A stretch of 64,000 nt of DNA from Dendrolimus kikuchii (Eukaryota; Arthropoda; Insecta; Lepidoptera; Lasiocampidae), in NCBI GenBank assembly GCA_019925095.2, contig CM034402.1:6955501-7019500 (forward strand), read 5' to 3'. This document shows positions 22,457 through 34,033 of this stretch, piece by piece (position 1 is the first letter of the stretch; every line of letters begins with the position of its first letter). Below the pieces are notes generated by a model that saw nothing but the letters and a program-made list of their open reading frames with translations, did no database searches and was not told the origin of the DNA. The translations under genes were made by a program, and so were the position numbers.

Positions 22457-22548
22457 TAAACTGCATACGTTATGTTGCATCACTTACGTGGATTAATGAA
22501 GAATGATTTCCACGTATGTGATTTAACACATTACTTGTATGCAGTTTA
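22457..22548. repeat. Fold-back hairpin repeat
   Basis: TAAACTGCATAC (22457-) and GTATGCAGTTTA (ending 22548) are exact inverted arms. Pairing resumes inward at TTACGTGGA / TCCACGTAT with small gaps. About 92 bp. Confidence 0.65.
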
Positions 22549-22549
22549 G

Positions 22550-23410
22550 GTCAATTTTAACCAGTAAACGGGCAAAATAATGAAAAGTATGATATAAAAA
22601 TAAGACTTGATTGGCATTTTAAGCTTATTACGCACTATAAAATCATTTCAGTACAGTTACACTTTGAAATTATAAGCACCATTCACAAACTGACACTTCA
22701 ATGCATTCGAGTTTTTAGTAGAACTGCAAATCTCCTAATCTAATCATTGGGCACAACTTTTTTTTTTTTAACTTGTTACAAGATCATTCTTTTTTGGCTA
22801 CAGTGTCACTGATTAATACTCATTGTTGTTCATCAACAAGGCACTTAAATCGAAGGAACTCTTTAAGATATAGGAACAAAAATAACATCGTTGCGAACAC
22901 TGATGCACTCTTGCAGAACGAATTTTTGCTGTGCAGTTTAATTTTTCAAACACGTATTAATAATACAATAAATGCTCTAGGAGAATGTGGACTAAATAAT
23001 CATACGCGTCGGTTTGCACAGTTGTATTATTCTAAAACACGGGTTTTTTCTAACGTTATTCACAGTTCTTTATAAAAAACCTTATCTTAAAGAGCTTTGA
23101 AGTTGTCAACTTGATATCGGTATTATGTCTTAACGGGTCCGAATACGCAATCAATTGCAATTGATATTGACAATTAGAAGGATAGTCATGATTGAGACGC
23201 TAATTATTTCTAATATTAGTATTTCTTGAATATTGTAATGGTATATAGCATAAAAAACTGGAATTTATGTTTTTATAAATCATGTAATTGCGGCAATGCT
23301 TCAACAAGAGATCGTCAAACAAGTGGGATTAACTTATCCGAGGGGTGGAAGGCTATTTGTTTTCATGGATATTCTGAAAATGTGTCTTGATATCTTAACA
23401 TTTTATTTGG
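22550..23410. other. Intergenic region, unidentified 100-codon frame
   Basis: An open frame of 100 codons lies at 22773-23075 on the plus strand. Its composition is not gene-like, it has no recognised motif and no splice context, so it is probably chance. Nothing else was seen here. Confidence 0.25.
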
Positions 23411-23570
23411 GATATCAGACGCTATAGACAAGTGACATGAGCGCTAAACGAATAGAATAGAAAATCTATGGCAATGACGTATTACTTAGCGTAACGATAT
23501 CTCATTCCCCCATACATTTTGTATTTTACTAGTTGAGCGCGAATGCCACTCGTCTATAGGGCGTGATATC
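23411..23570. repeat. 160-bp MITE with GATATC ends
   Basis: The two ends are imperfect inverted repeats of about 28 bp (GATATCAGACGCTATAGAC and, reversed, GATATCACGCCCTATAGAC). No coding capacity. Confidence 0.7.
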
Positions 23571-23880
23571 TATACATATAATAAAACTAGAGGTCGAATT
23601 TCTGTACAATGAAAAAAATGCTAAAAACCGAGTCAGGGGGATGTAAAAAGTGAAATAGAACTAATTTAGATTTTTTCAAATTTTTTGTTTCTCTATTTGT
23701 CTGTTTGTACGGGCTAATCTCCGAAACGACTGGACCGATTTAAATGAATTTTGTATAGTGGTAGCTTATATCCCCGGTCAACATATAGGATACTTTTGAT
23801 CCCGAAAATTTAAAGAGTTCCCGTAGGATAGTTAAAAAACAGCACCACGCGGACGAAGTCGCAGGCATTAGGTAGTCCTA
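23571..23880 (+). mobile_element. Short Helitron-like element
   Basis: Begins TCTATACATATAATAAAAC... just after the MITE and contains the phrase CGAAACGACTGGACCGATTT, common in lepidopteran Helitrons. It ends near ACGCGGACGAAGTCGCAGGC. No Rep/helicase coding, so non-autonomous. Confidence 0.6.
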
Positions 23881-25270
23881 AATAAAATTTTAAAGAAATT
23901 AGGATGAAACACAAAATGTGTCTTGAGCCAATTAGCCTCGTACTCTCGTTATTCAATTGTTCGTATCCAGACCGCTTTAGCTTTTGTTTATTGATTATCG
24001 TATTTTTAATTAAGTTTTGAAAGCAATAATTTAAAATCTTAGTAAATTCAGTAGCATTTTCGCACTGTACTTATTAGAGAGTTGATGTAGTATGCGCATT
24101 TTTCAATTTAGTACTATTATTTTAAGGTAATTTATATACTTTTAGTTTTATGTTAGCAGAGCAAACAAAATATTTTTAAAAGAACATGAGCTTACATACG
24201 CTTTAATCATATAATTACACAAATCGTGGAGTCTTATAAGTCGAAACTAAAAGCAAGTTGCGAAAAATTATTCAGTGTTCTATTTAGTTGCGAAATAAAA
24301 TTATGGTTATTGTTTTATTAACATTCCAACTTTAAAAAAATCACTAATGTAAATATTTTTGGTATTTAAATTATTGTAATAATGACTAATGAATTTGGAT
24401 AGATCATAGATTTTTTATATTGAATCAAAAAAGGCGAAAACACGGAACGGTGATAAACTAACCTCCACGTGAGATTTAAGTATCAGTACAATACCGGTAT
24501 TATACTCGATACAATACGTATATTTTCGACTAAGATGATAACCGGTAAAATTGAAATAGCACGAGCCTGAGTCACGTCTTCTGCAATCGTAAATATTTCT
24601 TAATTTAGACAGATTAACATCTCAGTGGTCGATATCGGTATGAGTATTATTATATAATATTGGTTGAAAATCTGTTACAACTAATGATGAATGATATTAT
24701 GCTATTACCGTTCCGCAAATATGTTTTCGACTTAGTTTGGTGTTTGAACTATTTTTTATTAAATTGTCAATGTAATCTGTGTGGACTCCTTCTTGCCCCG
24801 TGTTGAGACTATTAGATGCACAAGACTTCGATTCTAGTGTTTACTTCATTGTATAAAATAGGGTAAGGTGATAAACGTTTAAGCATATTAATTAAAATAC
24901 CTAGTCAACAGACTACTGCTTCGAAAACTGATGGTGGAGTACACATGTTACTTTTGAAACTAATACTTTGTTAGTTGGTTTATATCACAGATGAAATGAA
25001 CATTGATACACAAGACAATAATTATAGTCACAGAATATTGTATGGCCGCAACATCAAATAAAAATTGAATTCAAATCGTACGAAAAATCATTTAACAGAA
25101 TCTATATACCTACTCCAAAATATCATCAATATAGGGATGTATAAAATTAACTATAATATAATTGATATAACTATGTGATGTTTTTTGAGTATTTGGCATG
25201 CAAGTTTTGTTAAAAATGTAACAGTGTGCTCTCACCTTAAGATCGGTTAACGGCTTGACAGAAGATATTT
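23881..25270. other. AT-rich intergenic region
   Basis: No coding frame or repeat could be named. Confidence 0.35.
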
Positions 25271-25277
25271 AAAGATG

Positions 25278-25626
25278 CTTTGACACAGAGTTTAGAATGT
25301 TTTCGGTTAATGTGCTTTAGAGAAAACTACATCAATGCTCTTTAAAACATACTGAATTAAATCTAATACTACAACAGATATCTTCTTATATAGTTGTTAA
25401 ATGCGTTGAAGATGTTCAAGCATCAAGATAAACCCTGTCCCGGCTTCGTCTCTGCAACTACCTGATAAACTCGGTTCGAAGCCAAATTTAATTCATCTGA
25501 GCTAATATTTTCTAAAGTTATCTGGATTTATTTATTATATCGAGCTTAAAAGTGCTAAATTCATATTCAATTCATTCGTTCTATAATATCTTGGGTTTAA
25601 CTAAATTTGTCTACTCTGTGTCAAAG
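25278..25626. repeat. Possible MITE with 14-bp inverted ends
   Basis: CTTTGACACAGAGT (25278-25291) is exactly reversed at 25613-25626. About 350 bp between outer ends. No clear target duplication was found, so this is tentative. Confidence 0.45.
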
Positions 25627-25879
25627 GTTCTTCTCGTATGCGCAAACGCGTCCATTTGCGACGCTTCTTTGACATTTGAAATTTAGATATATTTGAATGT
25701 ATTCTATAATCTGGGCCTAGACTAATGTACATTATTTACCAGACCGTCCTTACCCAGATAAATGGTAAGCGAACGCGCGTAGATTTATCTAAATGTTTAA
25801 ACTGTTTTGTAACGATTAAGTCATGTTATAAACTTATGATTAATAATAAATATAGTTTCCGATTTATTTGTTTTATTCT

Positions 25880-26035
25880 TTCCATCGTTGCGTTCCGAGC
25901 ATGGGGTCCGCTTGCCTACTTTTTCTTTTCCAGATCCGGAGCTCTTTCGATATTCCATACTACAAGAGCAATTTATCTACTATGTTAAGGGCGTGAAGTC
26001 TGCCGTGGATGTAGGCTTTCCTACCGCGTGACCTG
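25880..26035 (-). pseudogene. LINE fragment (RTE-like, 3' part)
   Basis: Plus-strand phrases GCGTTCCGAGCATGGGGTCCGC and CTTTTTCTTTTCCAGATCCGG are the antisense of the 3' coding end of a LINE related to the one at 30725-31135. Heavily decayed. Confidence 0.4.
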
Positions 26036-26500
26036 ACATCGTCGTCGTCAGCCATTCGCAGTCCACTGCTGGACGTAGGCTTCCCGAAGCCGACGCCACT
26101 CGTCCCTGTCCTTTGATTTCCTCATCCAGCGACTACCGGCGACCTTGCACAGGTTGGAGGGCGTCCGACACTACGTTTACCGAGACGCGGTCTCCACTCC
26201 AGGTCTTGTCTGCTCCATCGGCCACCGGCCCAAGTCTTCTCGTCAACCATTCCGCAATGCGTCATTATGCGTCCTCCCCGTCTTAACCTACACGGCCGAG
26301 ACATGGACACTGACGACAAAATTGGTCCACAAGTTCCAAGTCGCTCAACGGGCTATGGAGCGAGCTATGTTGGGTGTTTCTCTTATGGACAAAATTAGAA
26401 ATGAGGATATCCGTAAGAAGTGGCAGTGGGTCGGTCACTTCTGCCGCAGGACCGATGACTCGACATATGACCACAAAATATTCATCTCCGTGACACGCAA
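26036..26500 (-). mobile_element. LINE fragment with internal inversion
   Basis: The left part (about 26036-26265) reads on the minus strand and encodes LEWRPRLGKRSVGRPP, followed by a 3' segment containing CAGTCCACTGCTGGACGTAGG on the plus strand. The right part (about 26270-26500) reads on the plus strand and encodes LTYTAETWTLT...RAMERAMLGVSLMDKIRNEDIR...WQWVGHFCRRTDD, a region that normally lies directly upstream of the left part in an RTE-type LINE protein. The two parts are thus joined head to head, as in 5'-inverted LINE insertions made by twin priming. Confidence 0.75.
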
Positions 26501-27235
26501 TCTTGTGTCGTTAAGTTTAAAATCTTGTTTCTAGATGAATTTCCTGAGGTCATTATTGTCCGCAGCCAGATTTTTTAGTCCTATATCTTACGAATTTTTC
26601 AGTTTATGAGCCTTTGTGATATTGTAGTCAAAAATTCATGATGTGTTTAGATTCGCCCTCCTGGCCTGCTTTAGTAGCGGCGAACTCGGTTGGTTAATTT
26701 TGCCCATTATTTTGATATACAGATAAAATACTTATCAGAGAAAGTGCCGGAAGAAGACCCCGATGAGTAAAATGAAACGATTATATTATATAAGATTTTA
26801 TTTCTTATTAATTACATAATTACAACTTAATTCATTAATGATAACACCTATCATTAAAACCCAAATACACAGTAGAACAATACACCTCATACAAGCACTT
26901 CTGGACCTGTCAAGCTTTCCATAGAACATCATTATTATGTCCTGTGTCTGGTAGTAAATTATGTTGGAAATTGAAAATATACACAAACTTTATGGCTATT
27001 CCAGATTAGCCACAGAACACTGCAATACATGATTTTGTATAGCATGTATCATCACCAATGTCTTGATAGCAAATGATGAGTTACTAGTAGTGGTTATAAA
27101 TCCTAACAAAGAACACTGACAAATACACATTAAAAAATACACCCATACCATGAAAAAATTACTATTATGGCTGGTACAATATTCAGTTTTAGAGTTTAGA
27201 CTAATCCCGCAGACAAAAGAAACTTAATTAAACGT
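26500..27235. other. Region downstream of RBM22
   Basis: AT-rich. An AATAAA on the minus strand lies near 26805. A possible orphan final exon on the plus strand at 26719-26770 is described in the findings. Otherwise nothing was recognised. Confidence 0.35.
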
Positions 27236-27415
27236 GTGTAAGGAATACACGACATTATTACGCATATCATGAAATATGGGATACATAAAGTAGGAAGATG
27301 GACCCCAGTAATAGCCCGTAAAAAATATACCGCATTTGTAATAGGCAGGCTGTAGGACCCACATTGTATGGACCTATCGGCGTATGTGCCGAGTTGTAGA
27401 GGTGTTGTATACATA
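27236..27415. repeat. Direct repeat copy 1, related to RBM22 3' flank
   Basis: Matches 27720-27912 in the same orientation with perhaps three quarters identity: ATGGGATACATAAA, AGGAAG.TGGACxCCAGTA and GTATGGACCxATCGGCGTA blocks are in the same order and spacing. It has no recognised coding function. Confidence 0.65.
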
Positions 27416-27610
27416 CCAATAATACATAATAGGTAGCTTCATACAACATTTAGCCTACGTTCCATATGAGACTCACAACGACCACACTTCGATCGCTAAT
27501 TTTTCCGATACAATCATAAACACAAGTGGAACTGGATTAAAATGTTATTACAATAATTGCCGGTAAAACTGTAGTAGATATGCACCACAGAACATTTATT
27601 TTCATGTTGA

Positions 27611-27634
27611 AATCGAACCCCCCCCCCCCCCCCA
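27611..27634. repeat. Poly-C run
   Basis: An uninterrupted run of roughly 18-20 C residues within AT-rich DNA. It lies about 300 bp beyond the RBM22 stop codon. Such runs are often misassembled in length. Confidence 0.8.
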
Positions 27635-27694
27635 GCCGCACTCAAAAGAAACTAAATTGTTTATACAGAAATTAACATTTTAATTAGTTTTCAA

Positions 27695-27700
27695 TTTATT
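27695..27700 (-). terminator. Candidate RBM22 poly-A signal
   Basis: AATAAA on the minus strand, about 235 bases after the RBM22 stop codon. Other AATAAA motifs further on (for example near 26805) are possible, so this is only a candidate. Confidence 0.35.
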
Positions 27701-27719
27701 CATCATGAATAATACTGTC

Positions 27720-27912
27720 TGTAAGGGATACATGACATTATGACACTACGCACATGGTGAAACATGGGATACATAAAATAGGAAGGTGGACGCCAGTAAA
27801 AACCCGGATTAATAATTGCCGGAAAAAAACATATACCAGTATTTGTCACATTTGTAAAGGGCGGCCTGTAGGACCCGACTTGTATGGACCCATCGGCGTA
27901 CGAACCGAGGTG
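27720..27912. repeat. Direct repeat copy 2, in the RBM22 3' flank
   Basis: The second copy of the 27236-27415 sequence. It ends about 20 bases from the RBM22 stop codon, so it probably makes up most of the RBM22 3' untranslated region. Confidence 0.65.
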
Positions 27913-27933
27913 TTAAGTATAGAGTATTTGCGG

Positions 27934-30900
27934 TTATGTGCTTGGTGTGTGCGCGTGCGCGTGCGCACCGAGACGGGCGGGGTCCTGGCTGGGGTAGTGC
28001 AGGCGAAGGGGGGGTGGTCCTGGAGGGGGGATGGGCCCCCACGCGCCCCACCCGCCTCCGTAGTGATGCAGGTTGAAGAAGTCGTTCGGACGGTTTGCAG
28101 GCGGCGGCATCTGCACACAACAGACAAGCTCTTTAACCGACTTCAAAACACGGAGGCTCTCAATAGTGGTGTGAACTATCAAATCAACTGAGATACTTTT
28201 GTAAAATTACAGAACATCGCAGCCTAATAGAATTTCTATGAGCATACCTACGTATGATGTCATAAGTAGATACAAGAAAAAGCAAAAGTAGTAAATTACG
28301 CGTTTATTATTGTTTGAAAATGAATTAAGATTTTATCTATCATGATATTTTCAAAGTTGAACTATGTTATTTTAACGCCTGTTATTTTATATGTTGAAAT
28401 ATTAGAATTTATTGTAACACATCTGCTCCCCTAGGTATTTGTCGTGTAAATGCATATTTTTATTATGTATGTTCAACCATAACTTTTTTTGTTTCAGAAT
28501 CGATTTTGATTTATTTACATTGGATTCAGTAAGACTTCAATATGGCTCCATATACATTTTAGGAGAAAATTGTTTCAAAATCAGACAGAAAATTTGTAGT
28601 TTTGAGATTTTTCAGCCATAACTTTGTTCCTGAACCGATTTTAATCATTCTTTTTGCATTAGATTCAGTATAGCTTTAGGATGTATTGGATAATGTATAT
28701 GTAACTTTAAAATATGTATAGCCAAAAAGAAATTAACTTCAAGAGCACCTAAAAAATAAAAAATATAAACATTTTCTATATCTTGAAGTGTTAAGTGTTG
28801 AGTAAAACTAAACACAACAAATTTGTAAAATATAGTCATTTTTATGTTTTACTTCACACCAACTTCAAGGTGTTGTAGAAAAATTTTTTTTTTATAATAA
28901 TTCATGAAGTTAGTTTCTTCTAGAAAATCTTTATAGAATGATCACTATTTATGTAGGTGAAACATGTAACAAAAAATATTATAATTATGAGGATTAGTAC
29001 AACATACCTGAGGCGGGAATGGATGCAAGTATGCTGGTGGTGGAGGCAGAGTCCCGGGCAATCCTGGGACAGGTTCCAACGCAGGTGCCACTTCATTCTT
29101 CTCATTTATGCCTTGACGACCTAATACAAACAAATAAACATGATCAGCAGCATAAATAGTAAACATTATGTTGCTATCCATTAGACAGCAGCCATCCTGA
29201 ATGTAAACAATTTCAACAGTCATCGATTACTTACTAATAAATTATACTATGTAATATGCTACAAATGCTTTTATATTTATTGTGTGCATTTTTTTTCTAG
29301 TCACTTAGTTTAAAAAGAATATTAGATTTAAACAGAAAATTAACAATTATAAAATAAACATGATATATTATTTTGTTTATATTTTGATGATAAATTATTT
29401 TGTTTAATTCTTATGTAATTAAGGAGAATGTAAATTAATGACAGAATGAAAACTCATTTGTACTAATATAATAAAATAATAAATTATAATAAAAATAATT
29501 TGCAAATACACTTACCTTGTGATTTACCCCACTTGATGGTTAGTCTTTTGCCTCCAATAACTAGTCTATTAAAAGTCTTTTCAGCAGCATGTTCTGCTGC
29601 ACCTCTGGTAGTATACTGCACAAATGCACACTGAGCTCTTGGTACTAAGGTGAGAGACCTAGAAATAAATCCAAATCAACATTACAATACCATTTTTTTT
29701 ATCAGTCTATTAATATCCTGCTATTACACTCAGGCATTCCTAATACAGACATCTTTATAAAAATGTCTTACTTGAGGATGTACATTTTACTGTAATATAT
29801 TAAGAGTCATCCTTATGTTAAACCCCGCTTGAGTTGAATTTGAAGTCTGCTACATGAAGCCAGGGGACTAGGGTGCAGGTCTTTCATGCTTTGCGATTCA
29901 CACTATACATACTATACCACTGTATTGTGGCATAATTTTGAGTTACTAGTAACATGTGCCCGATTTACTGAGTTGATACTATGAATTTTGCAGAATTACC
30001 CATGTCTCCCCTGCATCCTTGCACAAATATTTGACAAAAGCTCTCAAGATTAGTAACCGACTTATTCCTGATATTATATTCTTACCGAATCTCTCCATAT
30101 TGATAGAAGTGGCCCCTAAGTTCTTCCTCGGTGATATTGTCAGGCAAATTACCCACATATAATGTTGTGACCGTTCGATCTTCAGGTGGTGGCAACGCGG
30201 GCATAGCAGCAGCACGGCGCATGAGTTTCTCAGCTACAGGGTCATTGACACCATAGTATCTGAAAATTGATTAAGGGCGATATACAATCAAAACTCAGTC
30301 TATTGCTATTTCTGTGGCCTCTAGCAACATTAATTATTTGAATTTATTTGTTAAGATAACCTGTCATCTATCGTCCTAAAATTGGCAGTTAACATTTAAA
30401 TACAAAAAGTACATGCATGTTTCTTCATAGTGAGTGTACTAGAGATAATTTTAGGAAAATGCCTTTACTCTCAAAGAACTATTTCCATGTTCCATACATG
30501 TTCGCAACTTTTCCAGGACAAAAATGATCTTTTTAAATACACTACACTAAATTTTAAGCAAATTGATTAACATTTAAGACACAGAAAAAACAAATGGACA
30601 AATGTAATGAAACTGAGATTGATATATTGTATAAAAAATGTCTTATCCTATGTCTAAATTGTTTTTTATTCCACACTTTTGATTTATTGTGAGATATATT
30701 CTGTTAATGTACTACAGATTATCCTTGATCATCATCTTCCGAGCGTTAAATTGCGGTTGAGTTCAGAGTGTTCACTCCGATGCCCGGGGTCTGCTTTTCT
30801 ACTTTTTCTACTCCACTTCACGCGGTCTTCAGCATCCCTCATTTCGAGACCTTTGGTAGGCATGTCATCCTTCACAACATCAAACCAATAATTAGCCGGT

Positions 30901-32197
30901 CTCTTTAAAACATGGCAGTACCAGCGTAAATGACTCTTGCAGTTTGTCTGCTATGTCATGGACATAAAGACTGCTGTGTATGCGGGGATTCATGACACGG
31001 ACGTTCCGCATCACTCCACACATTCATCGCAGCATATTCATCTCCATGACATGCAGTTCTTTCTTGTGGCGCTCAAGTACAGGCCATGTTTCACTGCCAT
31101 ACAATAATTTTCTAGCAAAACAGAAATCGACTTTAAGAGCAAATAAAAGGGAACAAACTGGCAAAATCAATACTGAAAGCATTGGAGCCATAATCCCAAA
31201 CAAAAAAGAAATATTTTCTATATATTGAAGTTGGTGCAAAGTAAAACACGAAAAGCATTTTCAATATTTTGTTGTTGTAGCAATGTATATAGTAAATTTT
31301 ATAATGTTAAGTTTTACTTGGCACCGACATTAAAATGTTGTAGAAATTATTTATTTTTTGCTTTTTAGTTACACTTTAAATCAAAGTGTAGAAAAACTTT
31401 AATGTTATAAAACTTAATAAAAAGTTACCCTTACCTATCCTTGATATTTTGATCAGCTAATGGATCATCTGGATCTGTAGGCTTTTCATGGCGATATGGG
31501 CACTCTTCACCACGTCTACACTCTCCCTTCACCCAGAACGAACACACATGTGGCCTATTTCTCTTATAGTATGGGGCAGTTCGTGCCAAACGCAGTAACA
31601 AGTCTGATGCCCCTTTAGACTTGAGAGCTGAATTACTTGGCTGAGTTGCATCAAACTTCGACATTTGACTATCTAGATTTTGAATATAATACTCCTTATT
31701 CACTTCATTCCGAGGCAGATCATCTTGTATCTTAAGTGCTGCATCTCTAACTTGTATTGGCAAGCCATATTCTAAGTCCAATAAGCAAGTTTGGCAAACG
31801 TTCTTTAACTTAGAACAAGTTTGACAAATTTCTGTTTTTTTAAAGCGCATTCTTGCTCCCGGACACCAACGGAAGACTGTAAAAGGACGCGCGCATATTT
31901 TACACTCTTTCCCGTATTTTTCTTTGGTCTGAAAATTAATTAAATATATTTATGACGCCATAAAGTACAAATCTTAAAATATCAATTTGTAGAAATATAA
32001 TGCAATTACCATACGTATGTAGGGGTTATCACCGAGACATGTTTGGCATAAAACTGGAAAGTCCTGAAAGGAAATTTAAAGTTATTTACGGAATCGTAGA
32101 TAAAGATGATTACAAAGAAGAATAGGTAAGCGAAATATTTTACCGAATCTTCCCAATTCTGACGATTATATGTATTTGTTGATTTAGAAACAGCCAT
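27934..32197 (-). CDS. RBM22: Pre-mRNA-splicing factor RBM22
   Basis: Coding exons in gene order: 32197-32144, 32063-32010, 31928-31435, 30259-30086, 29658-29516, 29120-29008, 28110-27934. All splice sites are GT-AG and phases join to give 402 aa, close to the usual size of about 420. The N-terminus has a set of CxxC pairs (CQTCLG, CKICAR, CQTC, CQTCLL), the Cys-rich zinc-binding part of the Cwc2/Ecm2/RBM22 family. Then follows a C3H1 finger ([19 protein letters not shown], about residues 160-178) and an RRM with TLYVGNLP (RNP2) and CAFVQY (RNP1). The C-terminus is a proline/glycine-rich tail. RBM22 sits in the activated spliceosome and contacts U6 snRNA and the pre-mRNA near the active site. 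The last exon is very GC-rich in AT-rich surroundings. Intron 3 holds a LINE fragment and intron 6 fold-back repeats. It is divergently arranged with WDR61. Confidence 0.95.
28430..28700. repeat. Two diverged tandem units in RBM22 intron 6
   Basis: A block reading CCATAACTTT...GAACCGATTTT...TTxxATTxGATTCAGTA occurs at about 28475-28535 and again at 28615-28670, in the same direction about 135 bases apart. Old tandem duplication of part of a repeat; no function seen. Confidence 0.5.
28783..28868. repeat. Fold-back repeat (GTTTTACTT family)
   Basis: TTGAAGTG...GAGTAAAAC on the left pairs with GTTTTACTTCACACCAACTTCAA on the right. The same element type is at 31225-31333, and one arm is at about 53957-53990. 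It lies in RBM22 intron 6. Confidence 0.6.
30725..31135 (-). pseudogene. LINE RT C-terminal fragment in RBM22 intron 3
   Basis: The minus strand encodes [28 protein letters not shown] and, further on, a [19 protein letters not shown] stretch. This is the region after the reverse transcriptase core in RTE/CR1-type LINE proteins (compare AETWTLT at 26290-26320). Frame breaks are present and both ends are missing. Confidence 0.65.
31225..31333. repeat. Fold-back repeat (GTTTTACTT family), second copy
   Basis: TTGAAGTTGGTGCAAAGTAAAAC on the left is mirrored by GTTTTACTTGGCACCGAC on the right around an AT-rich centre. Same family as 28783-28868. It lies at the end of the LINE fragment in RBM22 intron 3. 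Confidence 0.65.
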
Positions 32198-33059
32198 GGT
32201 TACAAATTCAGAGTTTAATCAACTTTTGTAAAACGATTTTTTTTTTAATACAACAGAATCACATACACAATACACATTGAATATTATAATAATTCTAAAC
32301 TATGTATAATACAAAGCTATGATAAATTGTTAAATTAATTAAGGAAAATAAAAAATTTAACTTCGAACTGTCGCTTGGCAGGACGCCATTTTACATTTTT
32401 TCTTAAAAAAAAAAGGTTTTTTTATGTTTAAGGCTTGGCTACTAGGCCTTTAAGCCAGGCGCAGTTGTATTGTAGACTACAATCCACACCATTCAATGGA
32501 GTTCTTGTGACAACTCGAAAGGCCACATTTGACTATACAGTTAACATTTCTCACAAAAACACATAATTACCACTCAAAAACTATCAATATCCTACAACTA
32601 TTGTTCATTTTAGAGTAATTATACACATTTTTAGAAAATAATACTGCACAGCACATCTCCTTTCAGTTCGCGCCAAAAACTCCAAAAAATTTGATTTTAC
32701 GGTCAGACAGAAATTAATAATTTAGATAGAAGTCCAAGTCCGAGTACAAATTCTGACGATTCTTTTTTTTATGTTTATGGTTTGGCAACTAGGTCTTTAA
32801 GCCAGTATCTGACGTCGCCTTTGAAGAGATAAGATATCTTACAATGCCTTACATGGTAGTCTTGCAGTGGGCTTGCAGAACTCATGTTGCCGGATGAAAT
32901 GCAGGCTGCAACAACATTCACAATCCTGTATTACGTGGCGGCGAAATGCCATACAGGATTGGGAATGAGCCCTAATTATTGTCCTCTTTAATTAAATAAA
33001 ACTTTTGACAGACAATGAACGTCGAGCAACGAACTTCAATATCTAAAAAATTCAATTTC

Positions 33060-33780
33060 AAAGGTCGTTTCCACTGACTCTTCGCGCGCTTTCCTTTAGT
33101 AAAGAAAGTGCCTCCTGCCGTTCCACATGGCGACCACGGTCGTTATGGTCGTGGCGAAAACACCACTAATGACTTCATTTTTTTTAATTTTTTTTATTGC
33201 AGGAGATCAGCAAACAGGCAGACGGCCCACTTGATGGAAAGCGGTTACCATCGCCTATGGACATTTGCAACACCAAAAGTGCTACAACTGCACTGCGGCT
33301 CTCTTAAGGGAGACTGGAACCTGGTCACTAATGCCGGAACACAACTCAAGGTTGTTATGGCGGCATACTCTAGACCAGGGGTGGTAGCCATCCAGTTGGG
33401 CAAATGCCCTACCACCTGGCAAATTATAAATTATTTACGATCACACAGCGCTCACAACGATCCATGTCAAGACGTGGGTCGAAGTGGGCGTTAATCGCAG
33501 AGCATTAATTCTCTCTATCGATTGACATTGAAGAAGGTGCGATTTACAAATCAACCAATGACATTTTTGTATTTCGTCGTTAATGACATCAACGCTTGGT
33601 AAAATCAATGCCAAAGGCGTTGTAGCTATTACCAACAAGAATAGAATAGACATCAACGCTCCATAATCTGTTCCACCACAGTTTATGATTGTAACGTCCG
33701 CAAGCAAGTGGAATGGGAAAAATCGCAGTCGTGAACATGGTCGTTGTGAGTCTCTTGTGGAACATAGCCTTCGTTTTTGT
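33060..33780. repeat. Dispersed repeat related to 38140-38360
   Basis: CCACGGTCGTTATGGTCGTGG, CACTAATGACTTCAT, CCATGTCAAGACGTGGGTCGAA and CCGxCAAGCAAGTGGAAxGGGAAAAATCG blocks recur in similar order at 38190-38360. The copy here is split by a SINE. The element type is unknown. Confidence 0.55.
33175..33421 (-). mobile_element. SINE-A, short form
   Basis: Plus-strand poly-T then TTGCAGGAGATCAGCAAACAGG through to CTACCACCTGGC, with the same 5' limit as copies at 15372 and 17563. It separates AATGACTTCA from ACGATCACA of the surrounding repeat, whose undisturbed relative is near 38240. Confidence 0.8.
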
Positions 33781-34033
33781 TCATTTTGTTTTGTCACTGT
33801 CAAATAAAAGCAAGAAATTCAATAAAAGCAAAAAGGAGAATTTTTATAAATAATTGAAAGAATTTTATTTAAAATTGTTTGATTGTAACTTTTGATTGTA
33901 AATAAAATTCTCCTACCAATTACGGGAAAATGTCTATTACAACTTTAGTAAGCGCATTACCGTATATTAATCCTTAGTTTTTATTTTAACCGGCGTTAAA
34001 ACAATATGTTGTAATTTTTAGTATTACTTACAA

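Larger units (their letters stand above)
32198..34033. promoter_or_regulatory. Divergent RBM22/WDR61 intergenic region
   Basis: About 1.8 kb separates the two divergent start codons, so the promoters of both must lie here. No TATA box could be assigned, as is usual for housekeeping genes. Much of the space is repeat: a SINE-A copy at 33175-33421 lying inside an older dispersed sequence also found in part at 38140-38360. The true promoters are probably close to each gene. Confidence 0.5.

Noticed and set aside
22773..23075. 100-codon open frame as a gene
   Set aside because: No recognisable motif, unremarkable composition, no splice sites or neighbours to support it; such lengths occur by chance.
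27754..28191. 145-codon plus-strand frame
   Set aside because: It is the antisense of the last RBM22 exon, whose splice site and protein fit are clear.
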